Origin: Acidobacteriota bacterium
Lineage (GTDB): Bacteria > Acidobacteriota > Terriglobia > Acidiferrales > UBA7541
Reading direction: 5' to 3'
DNA: 39,794 nt
NCBI GenBank assembly: GCA_003224235.1
Contig: QHYU01000053.1
Span: 1 to 39,794, forward strand
Shown here: piece by piece, positions 23,601 through 32,514 of the stretch
Position numbering within the stretch: the stretch's first letter is position 1
How the letters are laid out: the number at the start of each line of letters is the position of its first letter
Made by a program: the position numbers and the translations under genes
The notes under the pieces: generated by a model
What the model saw: only the letters and a program-made list of their open reading frames with translations
Databases searched by the model: none
Told to the model about the DNA's origin: nothing

Positions 23601-23963
23601 TTAGATGGGCCGGGCAGGTTCTTCGGGCGCGACGCAATCGGCTGGGGAGAAATCCACGCCCCAGAAGCGCGGCGCGGGCGAGAGGAACTCGACGCCGACG
23701 CGCTGGCCTTTTTCATTGGCCTCGCCCAGAAAGACGATGCGGCACTCCTGCTCTTCCTGCGTGAAGGGATTGGCGAGGACGATCAGCAAGCCGTTCTCGA
23801 GCGGCTGGTTCAGATAAAGCAGCGCGCCGTGGGCGTTAATGACAATGGTTTCGCAGGTCTCCCGGAACTTGCGGCCGTCGGTGTTCTTTCCTGTGGCCAT
23901 CACGCGAACCCGCATGAACATGCGCGAACTGCGTCGCGGCTTTTCGTAGTTGACTTCGGTCAT
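23601..23963 (-). CDS. PilZ-domain protein (HG type)
   Basis: A 120-residue single-domain protein: EKPRRSSRMFMRVRVMATGK, VINAHGALLYLNQPLENGLL, QEEQECRIVFLGEANEKGQR and VGVEFLSPAPRFWGVDF. It keeps an RxxxR at RRSSR, but the second cyclic di-GMP motif (D/NxSxxG) is replaced by VINAHG, which shares only the glycine. It is a paralogue of the protein at 10046-10573. The family is common in Acidobacteriota and probably has a PilZ fold without assured ligand binding. The ATG at 23963 lacks a strong ribosome binding site. Confidence 0.78.
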   Translation of the reverse strand: MTEVNYEKPRRSSRMFMRVRVMATGKNTDGRKFRETCETIVINAHGALLYLNQPLENGLLIVLANPFTQEEQECRIVFLGEANEKGQRVGVEFLSPAPRFWGVDFSPADCVAPEEPARPI

Positions 23964-24405
23964 CGTGAAGCTATGCTGCGGCAGCTTCCTGATTCCGTCA
24001 ATAATCGTGTCGCTGCGCTGTGCTTTCCGCGCACACTGTCCGGGCGAACAGGAGTGGTTCAGGTCGAATCCCTGGACTCTTGCCAGCCATCGAAAAGGCC
24101 TGGCAGCCGATCACAAGGAGTATCCCGAAGCGGTCGGTTACACAAAGATAGCGGCAATGATTCTGGCCGGTGCCATCGCCGCGTATGCTACAGCTCGATG
24201 AATTTACGTCACAGCGAGCTGACCCAACCGCGGCTGCAGTTTCTCGACACTCCCCGCCGGGCATGCCGCTTGCGCCGCGACAGCCGGTCTCCGTAGAATG
24301 TGATCCTTGGCATTTCCGGAGTTTCTTGGTCAAGGCCACCGGGCAGCCGCAAATCGGCGCCGCAGATCGCGCCGGAATCGGACAGAAACACCTGAGGAGC
24401 CGTTC
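23964..24405. other. Gap upstream of the M20 dipeptidase
   Basis: No gene is seen. The frame of the dipeptidase is open back to 24307, but that part carries no peptidase sequence and the ribosome binding site at 24394 marks the true start. A long minus-strand frame covering this stretch is the shadow of the dipeptidase. Confidence 0.5.
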
Positions 24406-25782
24406 ATGAATCTTACGAAATACATCGAGAGCCATCGCGACGCTCACCTGAACGAACTGTTGGAGTTTTTGAGGATTCCCAGCGTCAGCACCAAGAGCGA
24501 GCACAAGCCCGACATCGAGCGCGCGGCGAAGTGGGTAGCCGAAAAGCTGCGCGGCGCGGGCATGGACACGGTGGAAATTGTGCCCACGAAAATGCACCCG
24601 TTGGTGTACGGCGAGTCGCTCGAAGCGCCTGGAAAACCCACCGTGCTCTTCTACGGCCACTACGATGTGCAGCCGCCGGAGCCCCTCGACCTGTGGACCT
24701 CGCCCGCCTTCGAGCCCACCGTGCGCAACGGCAATCTTTACGCGCGCGGCACGGCCGACGACAAGGGCCAGGTGCACATCCACCTCAAGGCGCTCGAATC
24801 GCTGCGCCAAGCCGAAGGGAAACTGCCCATCAACGTGAAGGTGATGATCGAAGGGGAAGAGGAAGTGGGCAGCGAGAGCCTCTGGGGCTTCGTCACCGAA
24901 AACAAGCAGCGGTTGAAGGCGGATGCGCTGGTGGTTTCCGATACCTCGATGCTGGGCCGCGGCGTGCCCTCCATCACCTATGGCCTGCGCGGGTTGAACT
25001 ACTACCAGATTGGGGTCACCGGCCCGGCGCAGGATCTGCATTCGGGCGTGTTCGGCGGGGCAGTGCCGAACCCCATCACCATCCTGTGCGAACTGTTCGC
25101 CAAACTGCACGATAAAAACTTTCGCGTCAACATCCCTGGCTTCTACGACGACGTCGCCACGCTCTCCCGTGCCGAGCGAAAGGCGCTCAATTCGCTGCCC
25201 TGGAAGGAGAAAGAGTTTCGCAAGACCGTCGGGGCGCCGGAGCTGTGCGGTGAGAAGGGCTATTCGATTGTCGAGCGGGTGTGGTGCCGGCCGACCCTGG
25301 AGCTGAACGGCATCTGGGGTGGTTACACCGGGGAAGGCTCGAAGACGGTGATTCCGTCCAAGGCCTACGCGAAGTTTTCGACCCGGCTGGTCCCCAACCA
25401 AGACCCGCAGAAGATCGCGCGGCTGGTCGAGAAGCATATCCGCAGCCTGCTGCCCAAGACGGTGAAGATGAAGTTCGAGGTGCTCAGCACCGGAAAGCCC
25501 TGGGTCGCTCCCTTCACCCACCCTATTTTCAAGACCGCGCAGCAGGCCCTGGAACAGGGCTTCGGCAAGAAGGCGGTGTTCATCCGTGAGGGCGGTTCGA
25601 TCCCGTTCGTCACGCAGATGTACGACACCTTCAAAGTCCCCTGCGTGCTGATGGGCTTCGGCCTGCCCGACGAGAATGCCCACGCGCCAGACGAACACAT
25701 CGCGCTCGAGAACTACTTCGGCGGGATCAAGTCCATCGCCCATTTCTATGAGGGCCTGGCCAAGCTGGAGGCCGCCGCCTGA
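24406..25782 (+). CDS. M20-family metallopeptidase (dipeptidase)
   Basis: A 458-residue cytosolic zinc peptidase. The dinuclear centre is clear: GHYDVQPP with H85 and D87, GTADDKGQ with bridging D119, and IEGEEEVGS with the catalytic and metal-binding glutamates at 151-153. The lid domain lies in the middle (LHSGVFGGAVPNPITILCEL), and the C-terminal metal histidine is expected near MGFGLPDENAHAPDE. M20 dipeptidases of this type (carnosinase/PepV-like) hydrolyse di- and tripeptides. GAGGAG at 24394-24399, six bases before the ATG, fixes the start. There is no signal peptide. The gene stands alone and may feed amino-acid recycling. Confidence 0.94.
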   Translation: MNLTKYIESHRDAHLNELLEFLRIPSVSTKSEHKPDIERAAKWVAEKLRGAGMDTVEIVPTKMHPLVYGESLEAPGKPTVLFYGHYDVQPPEPLDLWTSPAFEPTVRNGNLYARGTADDKGQVHIHLKALESLRQAEGKLPINVKVMIEGEEEVGSESLWGFVTENKQRLKADALVVSDTSMLGRGVPSITYGLRGLNYYQIGVTGPAQDLHSGVFGGAVPNPITILCELFAKLHDKNFRVNIPGFYDDVATLSRAERKALNSLPWKEKEFRKTVGAPELCGEKGYSIVERVWCRPTLELNGIWGGYTGEGSKTVIPSKAYAKFSTRLVPNQDPQKIARLVEKHIRSLLPKTVKMKFEVLSTGKPWVAPFTHPIFKTAQQALEQGFGKKAVFIREGGSIPFVTQMYDTFKVPCVLMGFGLPDENAHAPDEHIALENYFGGIKSIAHFYEGLAKLEAAA

Positions 25783-26050
25783 AAAGCTTTGAATTCCGTT
25801 TACTCACAGGGGTGGGCAAGCCATTTTCTCCCCTTCCGCACGCTCCGAAGCCGCTTCAGGAGCGGGTTCTGGAGCCCGGGGCCTACGGAAGGCGCGTTTC
25901 TTCTGTCTTTTTTCACGTTTGCGCTTGCCTTGCCCGCACAGTGCGGCTATAGTGCCTGCGGCGTCTGCGCCGAATCCCGATCTCGGGGCCAGGGGATTCG
26001 GGATTGCGCAGGAATCGCAGCACCCACTTCTGAGGAGGAGATTCGAGCTG

Positions 26051-26344
26051 ATGGCAAAGCCAATGAGCAAGTCCAAGATCGTGGCATATATCGCCGGCAA
26101 GCTGAGCACGTCGAAGAAGACCGCAGCGGCGTTCTTCGACGAACTGTTCAAGCTGGCGGTGAAGGAGTTGAAGGGTGGCGCGGGCAAGTTCGTCATCCCC
26201 AATTTCGGGCGAGCGGTGAAGGCGCATCGCAAGGCGCGCATGGGCCGCAACCCGCAGACTGGCGAGCCGATCAAGATCAAGGCCAAGACCGTCGTGCGGC
26301 TGCGCCCAGCTAAGGCGTTTAAGACCGCGGTGCTTGGCAGCTAA
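26051..26344 (+). CDS. HU-family DNA-binding protein
   Basis: A 97-residue histone-like protein: MAKPMSKSKIVAYIAGKLST, SKKTAAAFFDELFKLAVKEL, GKFVIPNFGRAVKAHRKARM and GRNPQTGEPIKIKAKTVVRL, ending KAFKTAVL. HU proteins bend and compact DNA as dimers. The beta-arm tip (RNPQTGEPIKI) is textbook, and the segment GKFVIPNFG replaces the usual 'v.l.gFG.F'. The ATG at 26051 is preferred over the upstream frame; GAGGAGGAG is found 12 bases before it. It stands alone, as HU genes often do. Confidence 0.93.
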   Translation: MAKPMSKSKIVAYIAGKLSTSKKTAAAFFDELFKLAVKELKGGAGKFVIPNFGRAVKAHRKARMGRNPQTGEPIKIKAKTVVRLRPAKAFKTAVLGS

Positions 26345-26608
26345 ACGCCCAGTCTGCGTTCCGACTCTTGTAGCTCGGACGGCTATTCTTTCTGGCGGAT
26401 TCCTCTGACGAGGCCCTCAGGCACAGCGCCTGCCTCTTCGGCTCCCACAGCGTCGAGATCAGGAGCAGCGCGACGTGGGGGTTTTGTCTTTTCGCCATTC
26501 GCAGCACGTGTGGTGCTTTCTGTCATCCTCCCCTTGCATGTGCTGCGAGCGGGCTCGCCTCGGAATTGGAGTGACCCCCGGGCTTGAATCCATGCCTGCG
26601 AGGAGGTC

Positions 26609-27424
26609 ATGGCGTCGCCCTATTGGGATGAAGAGTTGGCCGCGCGATTCCGCCAGTTCCGCTACGAGTTTGCCGGGCGAGCGCTGGACGACCGCGTCAT
26701 TGCCGTGGCCGGCGGGACCGGCGGCTTGGGCGCTGCGGCGGTCACGCTGCTGGCGCGGGATGGCGCGCGGCTGGTAGTGGGCTATCGCGCAAACCGCGAA
26801 CGAGCCCAGGCGCTCAGCCGGGCCATCGCGGCGCAATTTGGTCAGAAGCTCCAGCTGGTAGAAGGCGATCTGGCGGAAGCCGCCGTGCGCCGAGCGTATC
26901 AAAGCGCCGCCGAACAACTCGGTCAGCCTCTCTATGGCGCTGCCATCTTTCCTGGAGACCCCGCGCGGGTGCCGTGGGAATCACTCGATGCTTCGGCTAT
27001 GGAAGCGTCACTGCGCGCCAACTACGTGGCGCCCATCCTGCTGGCGAAAGAGCTGGGCAGCCAGATGGAGCAGTCAGGCCAGGGCAGCATCGTGCTGCTG
27101 GCCACGATGCAGGCGGTGGCGGCGTTTGAGTCCAGCTTGAACTATGCTGCGCCGAAGGCGGCGCTGGTGCACGCGGCGCGCATCCTGGCCCGGCAATGGC
27201 GCCGCGTCCGCGTGAACATCGTTGCTCCCGGTGCCACGATGGCCGGCATGGCAGAGGCCAGCGTAAGGGCGGGCAAGTATGACGCGTACGTGGCGAACCA
27301 CGCCGTCCCACGATTCGGCCGGCCGGAAGACGTCGCCCGCGCGGTGAGGTTTTTTCTCGAGCCGGATAACTACGTCACCGGCCAGGTGCTGGTGGTAGAC
27401 GGCGGACTGACGTTGCGCCGTTAG
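26609..27424 (+). CDS. Short-chain dehydrogenase/reductase
   Basis: A 271-residue SDR of the FabG-like class. The Rossmann dinucleotide motif is AGGTGGLGAA near residue 34. The active site has Y179 and K183 in NYAAPKAAL. The position of the usual catalytic serine, 13 residues before the tyrosine, holds Thr (LLATMQAV). The C-terminus (NIVAPGATMAGMAEA, RFGRPEDVARAVRFFLEPDN, YVTGQVLVVDGGL) is typical. The first 30 residues (SPYWDEELAARFRQFRYEFA) are an extra N-terminal helix not usual in FabG. The substrate is unknown. AGGAGG sits only two bases from the ATG at 26609, closer than ideal, but no better start is available. Confidence 0.9.
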   Translation: MASPYWDEELAARFRQFRYEFAGRALDDRVIAVAGGTGGLGAAAVTLLARDGARLVVGYRANRERAQALSRAIAAQFGQKLQLVEGDLAEAAVRRAYQSAAEQLGQPLYGAAIFPGDPARVPWESLDASAMEASLRANYVAPILLAKELGSQMEQSGQGSIVLLATMQAVAAFESSLNYAAPKAALVHAARILARQWRRVRVNIVAPGATMAGMAEASVRAGKYDAYVANHAVPRFGRPEDVARAVRFFLEPDNYVTGQVLVVDGGLTLRR

Positions 27425-27631
27425 CGGCGTTAGCGCGTCCTCACATCTTCTTGTCGCGACAAGCCCGTTCGTGACTCCTGCCCTTCCCGGCCCCGCCCAC
27501 AACGTGTCCCCCAGACTCCGCGAGGCAAGTTCTCTGCGTCTCACGTGTTACGAGGCAGGAGCTGAGAGTGGGTCCCCTTGCTGGCACCGCCTACGCGCGG
27601 GATGGCATAATGCCCCACGAGTGAGCAGGCC

Positions 27632-28999
27632 ATGAACAGCTATTCGGGGCACTCCGGGCTGCTGACGGATCTCTACCAGCTGACCATGGCGGCGGGATAC
27701 ATCGAAACCGGCTTCGATGCCCGCGCCACGTTTGAGCTCTTCGTGCGCAACCTGCCACCGCGGCGCAGCTACCTGGCTGCGGCGGGGCTCGAACAAGCGC
27801 TCGATTACCTGCAAAACGTTCGCTTCACGGCCGACGAGATCGCCTACTTGCAGCGTCATCCTGCTTTCCGGAACATCAGCGCCCAGTTCTTTGACTACTT
27901 GGCGCAATTCCGTTTCGCTGGCGACGTTTGGGCCATGCTCGAGGGCACAATGTTCTTCCCTGGCGAGCCGCTGCTGCGCGTGACCGCGCCGATCACCCAG
28001 GCACAAATTGTCGAAACCTACTTGCTCGCCACGCTCAATTTTCAGACCCTGATTGCCAGCAAGGCGGCGCGCGTGGTTACCGCCGCACGTGGACGCAACG
28101 TTATCGAGTTTGGCACGCGCCGCGCGCACGGCATCGAATCCGGCGTGCTCGCCGCGCGCGCGGCCTATATCGGCGGATGCCAAGGCACCTCCAACGTGAT
28201 GGCCGGGCATCGCTTTGGCATCCCCACTTTTGGCACGCAAGCTCACTCGTGGATCATGGCCCACCACGAGGAGGAAGAAGCTTTCCGCAAGTTCCTGGAG
28301 ATATTCCCGGACCACGCTGTTCTGCTGGTGGACACTTATGATGTGCGGGCGGCGGTGGAGAAAATCATCGCCATGGGGCGCAAGCCGCGCGGGGTGAGAC
28401 TCGACAGCGGCGACCTGGCCGCGGACAGCGTTTGGGTGCGCCGGCGGCTGGATGAGGTCGGCTGGAACGACGTGGAGATATTTGCTTCGGGCGATCTCGA
28501 CGAAGACCGCATCGAAGCGCTGCTCGCAGGCGGCGCGCGCATCGACGGCTTCGGGGTGGGCACGGCACTTTCGACCTCGGCCGATGCGCCCGCACTCGGC
28601 GTGATTTACAAGCTGGTAGAACTTGAGCGCGGGGGCGAGGTCCACAACGCGGCGAAACTGAGTCGCGCCAAGATCACCTATCCGGGGCGCAAACAGGTCT
28701 ACCGCTTTGCTGGGGCAGGTGGCAAATTCAGCGAAGACATCATTGCGCTGGAGGAAGAGCGTTTCCCGGAGGCCGAAGCCTTGCTCGTCCCGGTGTTACG
28801 CGCCGGGCAACGCGTCTTGCCGGCGACGGACTTGGGGGAGGCCCGGCGGCGGTGCCTCGAGGGCCTGGACCGCCTGCCCGAGCGCGTGGTGGACCCGCGA
28901 ACGGGTGACGCGGCCGCCTATCCGGTGCGCTACAGCTCGCGCTTGGATGCCCTACTCGACGAGGTGCGCCGCCGCGTCGAGCGGGCCGCACGTATCTAA
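27632..28999 (+). CDS. pncB: Nicotinate phosphoribosyltransferase
   Basis: The enzyme joins nicotinate to PRPP using ATP to give nicotinate mononucleotide in the Preiss-Handler route to NAD. The 455 residues match the family: GLLTDLYQLTMAAGYIETG at the N-terminus, EFGTRRAHG, YIGGCQGTSNVMAGHRFGIP, FGTQAHSWIMAH with the phosphorylatable H205, and VRLDSGDLAADS in the PRPP-binding part. The C-terminal region (TYPGRKQVYRF, LPERVVDPRTGDAAAYPVRY) is also normal. The stop is 16 bases before the nicotinamidase-like gene, so the two form an NAD-salvage operon. A GAGCAGG stretch just before the ATG is a weak ribosome site. Confidence 0.95.
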   Translation: MNSYSGHSGLLTDLYQLTMAAGYIETGFDARATFELFVRNLPPRRSYLAAAGLEQALDYLQNVRFTADEIAYLQRHPAFRNISAQFFDYLAQFRFAGDVWAMLEGTMFFPGEPLLRVTAPITQAQIVETYLLATLNFQTLIASKAARVVTAARGRNVIEFGTRRAHGIESGVLAARAAYIGGCQGTSNVMAGHRFGIPTFGTQAHSWIMAHHEEEEAFRKFLEIFPDHAVLLVDTYDVRAAVEKIIAMGRKPRGVRLDSGDLAADSVWVRRRLDEVGWNDVEIFASGDLDEDRIEALLAGGARIDGFGVGTALSTSADAPALGVIYKLVELERGGEVHNAAKLSRAKITYPGRKQVYRFAGAGGKFSEDIIALEEERFPEAEALLVPVLRAGQRVLPATDLGEARRRCLEGLDRLPERVVDPRTGDAAAYPVRYSSRLDALLDEVRRRVERAARI

Positions 29000-29015
29000 A
29001 GAATGGGGGTCTGCA

Positions 29016-29672
29016 ATGGTTTCGCCAAATGTGATCTTCTGGGAAGTGGATGCGCAGGCCGACTTCATGGTGCCCGGCGGGAAGCTCTATGTTCCGGGCG
29101 CCGAGAGGCTCATCCCCAACCTGCGGCGGCTGGTGAACGCGGCCCGCGAGGGCCGCGTGTTTCTAGTTTCCGACGCCTGCTTCCATACGCTGGAAGACGA
29201 AGAGTTCAAACAATGGCCGCCGCACTGTGTTCGTGGCACACCGGGGGCTGAGATCATTCCCGAGACGCTGGCCGAGAATTTCTATAGGATTCCCAATCAG
29301 GCAGGAGTTGCCCTGCCGGAGGACCTCGGAAAATTTCAGCAGATCATCCTCGAAAAGCAGACGCTCGACGTCTTCGACAATCCGAACACGGAAAGCGTGC
29401 TCGAGCGCCTGAGGCCCGGCGGCAAACCGCCGATCAACAAAGACGCGGAATTTGTGGTCTTCGGCGTGGTGACGGAGTACTGCGTGCGCCTCGCTGCCAA
29501 GGGGCTGCTCGAACGCGGCCGGCGAGTGGCGCTGGTGACCGACGCGATTGAGACACTCGACCCTGCTGACGGCCGCCGCACGCTCGAAGAACTTACGGGC
29601 CGGGGCGCGCGGCTGATCAACACTGACGAGGCCTTGGCGCTACTGGAAGCTGCCGTCGCGCACCATGCGTGA
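29016..29672 (+). CDS. Isochorismatase-family hydrolase, probable nicotinamidase
   Basis: A 218-residue cysteine hydrolase. The triad is D12 (WEVDAQADFMVPGG), K114 (LEKQTLDVFDN) and C156 (VVFGVVTEYCVRLAA), the arrangement of nicotinamidase and isochorismatase. HCVRGTPGAEIIPE is the usual nicotinamidase 'H..GT.GAE' segment. The expected D-x-H metal ligands are not as standard (DACFHTLEDEE), so metal use may differ. Nicotinamidase turns nicotinamide into nicotinate, the substrate of the gene just upstream. That pairing is the main argument for the function. An open frame upstream (from 28707) overlaps pncB and is not used. Confidence 0.85.
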   Translation: MVSPNVIFWEVDAQADFMVPGGKLYVPGAERLIPNLRRLVNAAREGRVFLVSDACFHTLEDEEFKQWPPHCVRGTPGAEIIPETLAENFYRIPNQAGVALPEDLGKFQQIILEKQTLDVFDNPNTESVLERLRPGGKPPINKDAEFVVFGVVTEYCVRLAAKGLLERGRRVALVTDAIETLDPADGRRTLEELTGRGARLINTDEALALLEAAVAHHA

Positions 29673-29931
29673 AGATACAAGTGCCGCTGGCGGTGAACGT
29701 AATCGGAGGTTTCTCAGCGGCTTTGTGTAGAGGCTGGCGCTAGAGCGCCTTCATCTCTTCGTCCGTAGTTTCAGACTTTCAATTCTTGCGCCTCGCTCCG
29801 GAATATTCTAGTGGTTTAGGCCGCGCCCAGGGCTGCGAGGCCAGGGGTTTAAAGCTGCTGATCTGCTTGGTTTTCGCCTACAATTGGGCTGGTTTGACAC
29901 TCGCGTCGCGCTGTGCTACCAAAGCATCGGG

Positions 29932-30414
29932 ATGAGTCTGGACAAGCTCGAGCAGGCGTGGCAGTTGCTCCAAGAAGCCTACCAGGCACAGATAGAGGGC
30001 GACTACGACCATGCGGTGCAACTGTACGAAAAATCGCTGGCCGTTCAGCCCACCGCCGAGGCACACACTTTTCTCGGCTGGACGTATCGCTTCCAGGGCA
30101 GGTTGGAGGAGGCCATCGCGGAGTGCAAGCGCGCCATCGAAATTGATCCGGACTTCGGTAACCCCTACAACGACATCGGTGCCTACCTGATCGAGATGCG
30201 CCGCTTCGACGAGGCCATCCCGTGGCTGGAGCGTGCCACTGAGGCCAAGCGCTACGATCCGCGCCACTACCCCTACTACAACTTGGGTCGCGCCTATCTG
30301 GCGAAGGAAATGTATGCGCGGGCAAGAGAAAGTTTTCAGACGGCCTTGAGCTTGGAGCCGCGCTACACCCTTGCGCGCGAGGCCCTCGACCGTCTGCGCC
30401 GTATCGTGAACTGA
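29932..30414 (+). CDS. Tetratricopeptide-repeat protein
   Basis: A 160-residue all-helical protein with about four TPRs and no signal peptide: AQIEGDYDHAVQLYEKSLAV, AHTFLGWTYRFQGRLEEAIA, PYNDIGAYLIEMRRFDEAIP and YYNLGRAYLAKEMYARARES. Each shows the W-L-G-Y-A-F-A-P style of TPR packing. It should act as a protein-interaction scaffold in the cytosol. The partner is not apparent. It stands alone and converges on the transporter gene, with 123 bases between stops. Confidence 0.88.
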   Translation: MSLDKLEQAWQLLQEAYQAQIEGDYDHAVQLYEKSLAVQPTAEAHTFLGWTYRFQGRLEEAIAECKRAIEIDPDFGNPYNDIGAYLIEMRRFDEAIPWLERATEAKRYDPRHYPYYNLGRAYLAKEMYARARESFQTALSLEPRYTLAREALDRLRRIVN

Positions 30415-30537
30415 CCCCACAAGGATCTCACCCCGAGCGAGCAAAGTGCCTGGCCTCACCGGTAACGCGCGCGTGTCGCTGGCGGGGTTTCCAAGCCGCC
30501 GCCGGAGGCAGGGGTTACTCACAATCAATCTGCCGAC

Positions 30538-31818
30538 CTACGAGGTGGTTGGAGGGGACCCTTCGCCGGGCTTCAAAATCAGGTTGTAAGTCCACATCAG
30601 CAGCGTGGTGGCGATTCCGATGGCCGTCACCACGTACCACATCTGATGCGGCCTGCGGAGCACTTCGCCGTAGTAGTGCGTCAAGTGTCCACCCAGCCAT
30701 CCGCCCACAAGCGAGCCAATGCCAATCGGGAGGAACGCAAAGCCCATATAGGTGCCTTGCTGCCCTGGCGGCGCAAGTCGCGAGATGTACTCGTAGTAGC
30801 GCGGCGATTGCGTCATCTCGCCAAGCGCCAGCACGATCAGCGAAACAACCGCCGTCCACACGGCCGGATGGCTCGCCAAGATCACCCAGGAAACCGCTGA
30901 AATGAGGGTTCCCAGCGTGATCGCTTGGAAGGAAGGGATCTTCCGTGTCAGATAACTGACGAGCACTTGCAAGGCAATCACCGAAGCGGCGTCCGTGACC
31001 AGAATCAGCTCCACATCCGCCTTGGGATCAAGGTAGCCGTGGATGTAGAGCGGCAGCGCGATGAACTCCTGCCAGAAAACGATCCAATAACCTGAAAAGA
31101 TCAGGAGGAAGAGCATGAACTTCGGGTTCGTCATCACGGTCCAGAAATTTCGGACTGCCTGCCCTAGGCTTGCGGTTTGCCCCGCGCCCGAGCGGCCTGG
31201 CTCCTTGAAAAAGAGCAGGACCGCGAAAAACATCAAGAACACGCTGAGCGCCGAGAGCCGAAAAACGTTTTCCACACTCAGATGCCGATGGACCCACGAA
31301 GCCAAGTACGGTCCCGCGGCTCCGCCGATGTTGACCAGCGTGTAGTAGATCGAGTAGCCGATGGACCGGACATTCTCCGAAGAGGCGCGCGCTGTCGTCC
31401 CCACCACGCACGGTTTTACGAGCGCGATTCCGAGCGCCGGCAGCATGAGAACGAAGACCACCAGCCACAGAAGCGGCACTGCCTCGCGCACGGGCCCCAT
31501 CCAGGAGGCGCTGATTGATCCCAGCAGGAAGTAGGCGCAGCTCAGGATGGCGTAGGCGAGCGACAGTGCGCGTCGAAATCCCAGCCGGTCCGCGAGTGCC
31601 CCGCCGAAGATGGCCAGGAACCAGACCAGCCCTCCAAACAATCCGGTCAGGGTGCCGGCCTGCGACGTTGGGAAATTCAGCTTTTCATGGAGGTAATTGG
31701 CGAGCGAAGCAAAAGCCGCGTAATACGACAGCCGCTCGAACAGCTCAGTGATGTTGGCCACCCAGAAAGCTGGCTGAAAGCCCTCGCGAATCTCTTGCAG
31801 GCGCTGCGCAAAGCTCAC
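30538..31818 (-). CDS. POT/MFS-type transporter (peptide-transporter-like)
   Basis: A 426-residue inner-membrane protein with about 12 hydrophobic segments. The N-terminus carries ELFERLSYYAAFASLANYL, the form of the 'FERFSYYG' signature of proton-dependent oligopeptide transporters, and GGALADRLGFRRALSLAYAI is the MFS 'G.laDr.G' loop. Later segments include FSGYWIVFWQEFIALPLYIH and TQSPRYYEYISRLAPPGQQG. A GTG at 31818 is preferred because AAGGGGG lies five bases upstream; the frame is open to 32043, but that upstream part is Arg/Pro-rich and non-membrane. Import of di- or tripeptides is possible, though substrate residues cannot be assigned. Confidence 0.85.
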   Translation of the reverse strand: MSFAQRLQEIREGFQPAFWVANITELFERLSYYAAFASLANYLHEKLNFPTSQAGTLTGLFGGLVWFLAIFGGALADRLGFRRALSLAYAILSCAYFLLGSISASWMGPVREAVPLLWLVVFVLMLPALGIALVKPCVVGTTARASSENVRSIGYSIYYTLVNIGGAAGPYLASWVHRHLSVENVFRLSALSVFLMFFAVLLFFKEPGRSGAGQTASLGQAVRNFWTVMTNPKFMLFLLIFSGYWIVFWQEFIALPLYIHGYLDPKADVELILVTDAASVIALQVLVSYLTRKIPSFQAITLGTLISAVSWVILASHPAVWTAVVSLIVLALGEMTQSPRYYEYISRLAPPGQQGTYMGFAFLPIGIGSLVGGWLGGHLTHYYGEVLRRPHQMWYVVTAIGIATTLLMWTYNLILKPGEGSPPTTS

Positions 31819-32155
31819 TGAGTCCCCCTTGCGGCCGGCCGAGAGTTGCCCCCAGTCGCAGTTTCGCGACCCGCCTCTCGAAGAGGCAGGGCCTTTCTTG
31901 CGGGTTGCCTCGGATCGACCGCACGCGATCCGACTGGATCCGAGGCGCGGGCGATTGTATCGGAACCGGGCTTGCGCGTCGCCTGGTTTTGTTGCGGCTG
32001 CGGCTGGCAGCCGAGCTGCCAAGGTTGGTAAGCCCCAGACCACAAGAGACGGCTGTTCGTCCCGCGCCGCCCACGAATCTAAGCGGCCCTAGCTCGTCCC
32101 GTCTAATTCAAATCCGTTCCCCCTTCGGAACTCCAAGTCTTCCCGCAACTTGGCG
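31819..32155. other. Gap upstream of the transporter
   Basis: No gene is seen. Several overlapping frames on both strands are rich in Arg and Pro, typical of non-coding GC-rich DNA. Promoter elements for the transporter must lie here but are not obvious. Confidence 0.45.
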
Positions 32156-32299
32156 GCACTTTGGCGCTTTTGCTTAGGAGGTGCATCCCTGGCACAGGCT
32201 TTCATTTTGCTACACGAGTTGGGACATTCGACGGGGGTACTGGAGTCAGATAAAATGAACGCCGACGCTGGAAAAACGAAAGGACAACAAAATTCATGA
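32156..32299 (+). pseudogene. Fragment with an HELGH zinc-protease motif
   Basis: An in-frame stretch reads GGASLAQAFILLHELGHSTG, then VLESDKMNADAGKTKGQQNS and a stop at 32297. HELGH (32213-32227) is the zinc-binding helix of many metalloproteases, and 'LLHELGH.(T/L)GV...D' followed by 'N.......S..NQ' is a pattern I associate with small protease-like domains found near RHS genes in acidobacteria. There is no start codon and no upstream domain, so only the C-terminal 45 residues or so survive. RHS fragments lie 1.4 kb downstream. Confidence 0.4.
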
Positions 32300-32514
32300 T
32301 CGATGCAGGAAAATGATAGGCGCAGCTAAGAAGAGCTAGGGGGAGAAGCGATGGTTTATCGAATGATTTTCGCAATTCTATCATTGCTCTTGCCGGCAGA
32401 GAGATCCTCACGTTCATGTATCAGTAGTCGGTCCGCGTGGTGTCACTATTCCACCGAACCGGTATTTCACGGACTGCGAATGAGCGTTCAAAGACATAAG
32501 AATGAGGTGCCGGG

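Noticed and set aside
23998-25743. A 581-residue minus-strand open frame
   Set aside because: It lies antisense to the M20 dipeptidase and has no family pattern; it is a typical shadow frame of GC-rich coding DNA.
27548-28645. A 365-residue minus-strand open frame
   Set aside because: It is antisense to pncB, which has full family motifs.
32044-32155. Longer start for the POT-type transporter
   Set aside because: The frame is open to 32043 but encodes Arg/Pro-rich sequence; the GTG at 31818 has a good ribosome site and leads directly into the first membrane segment.
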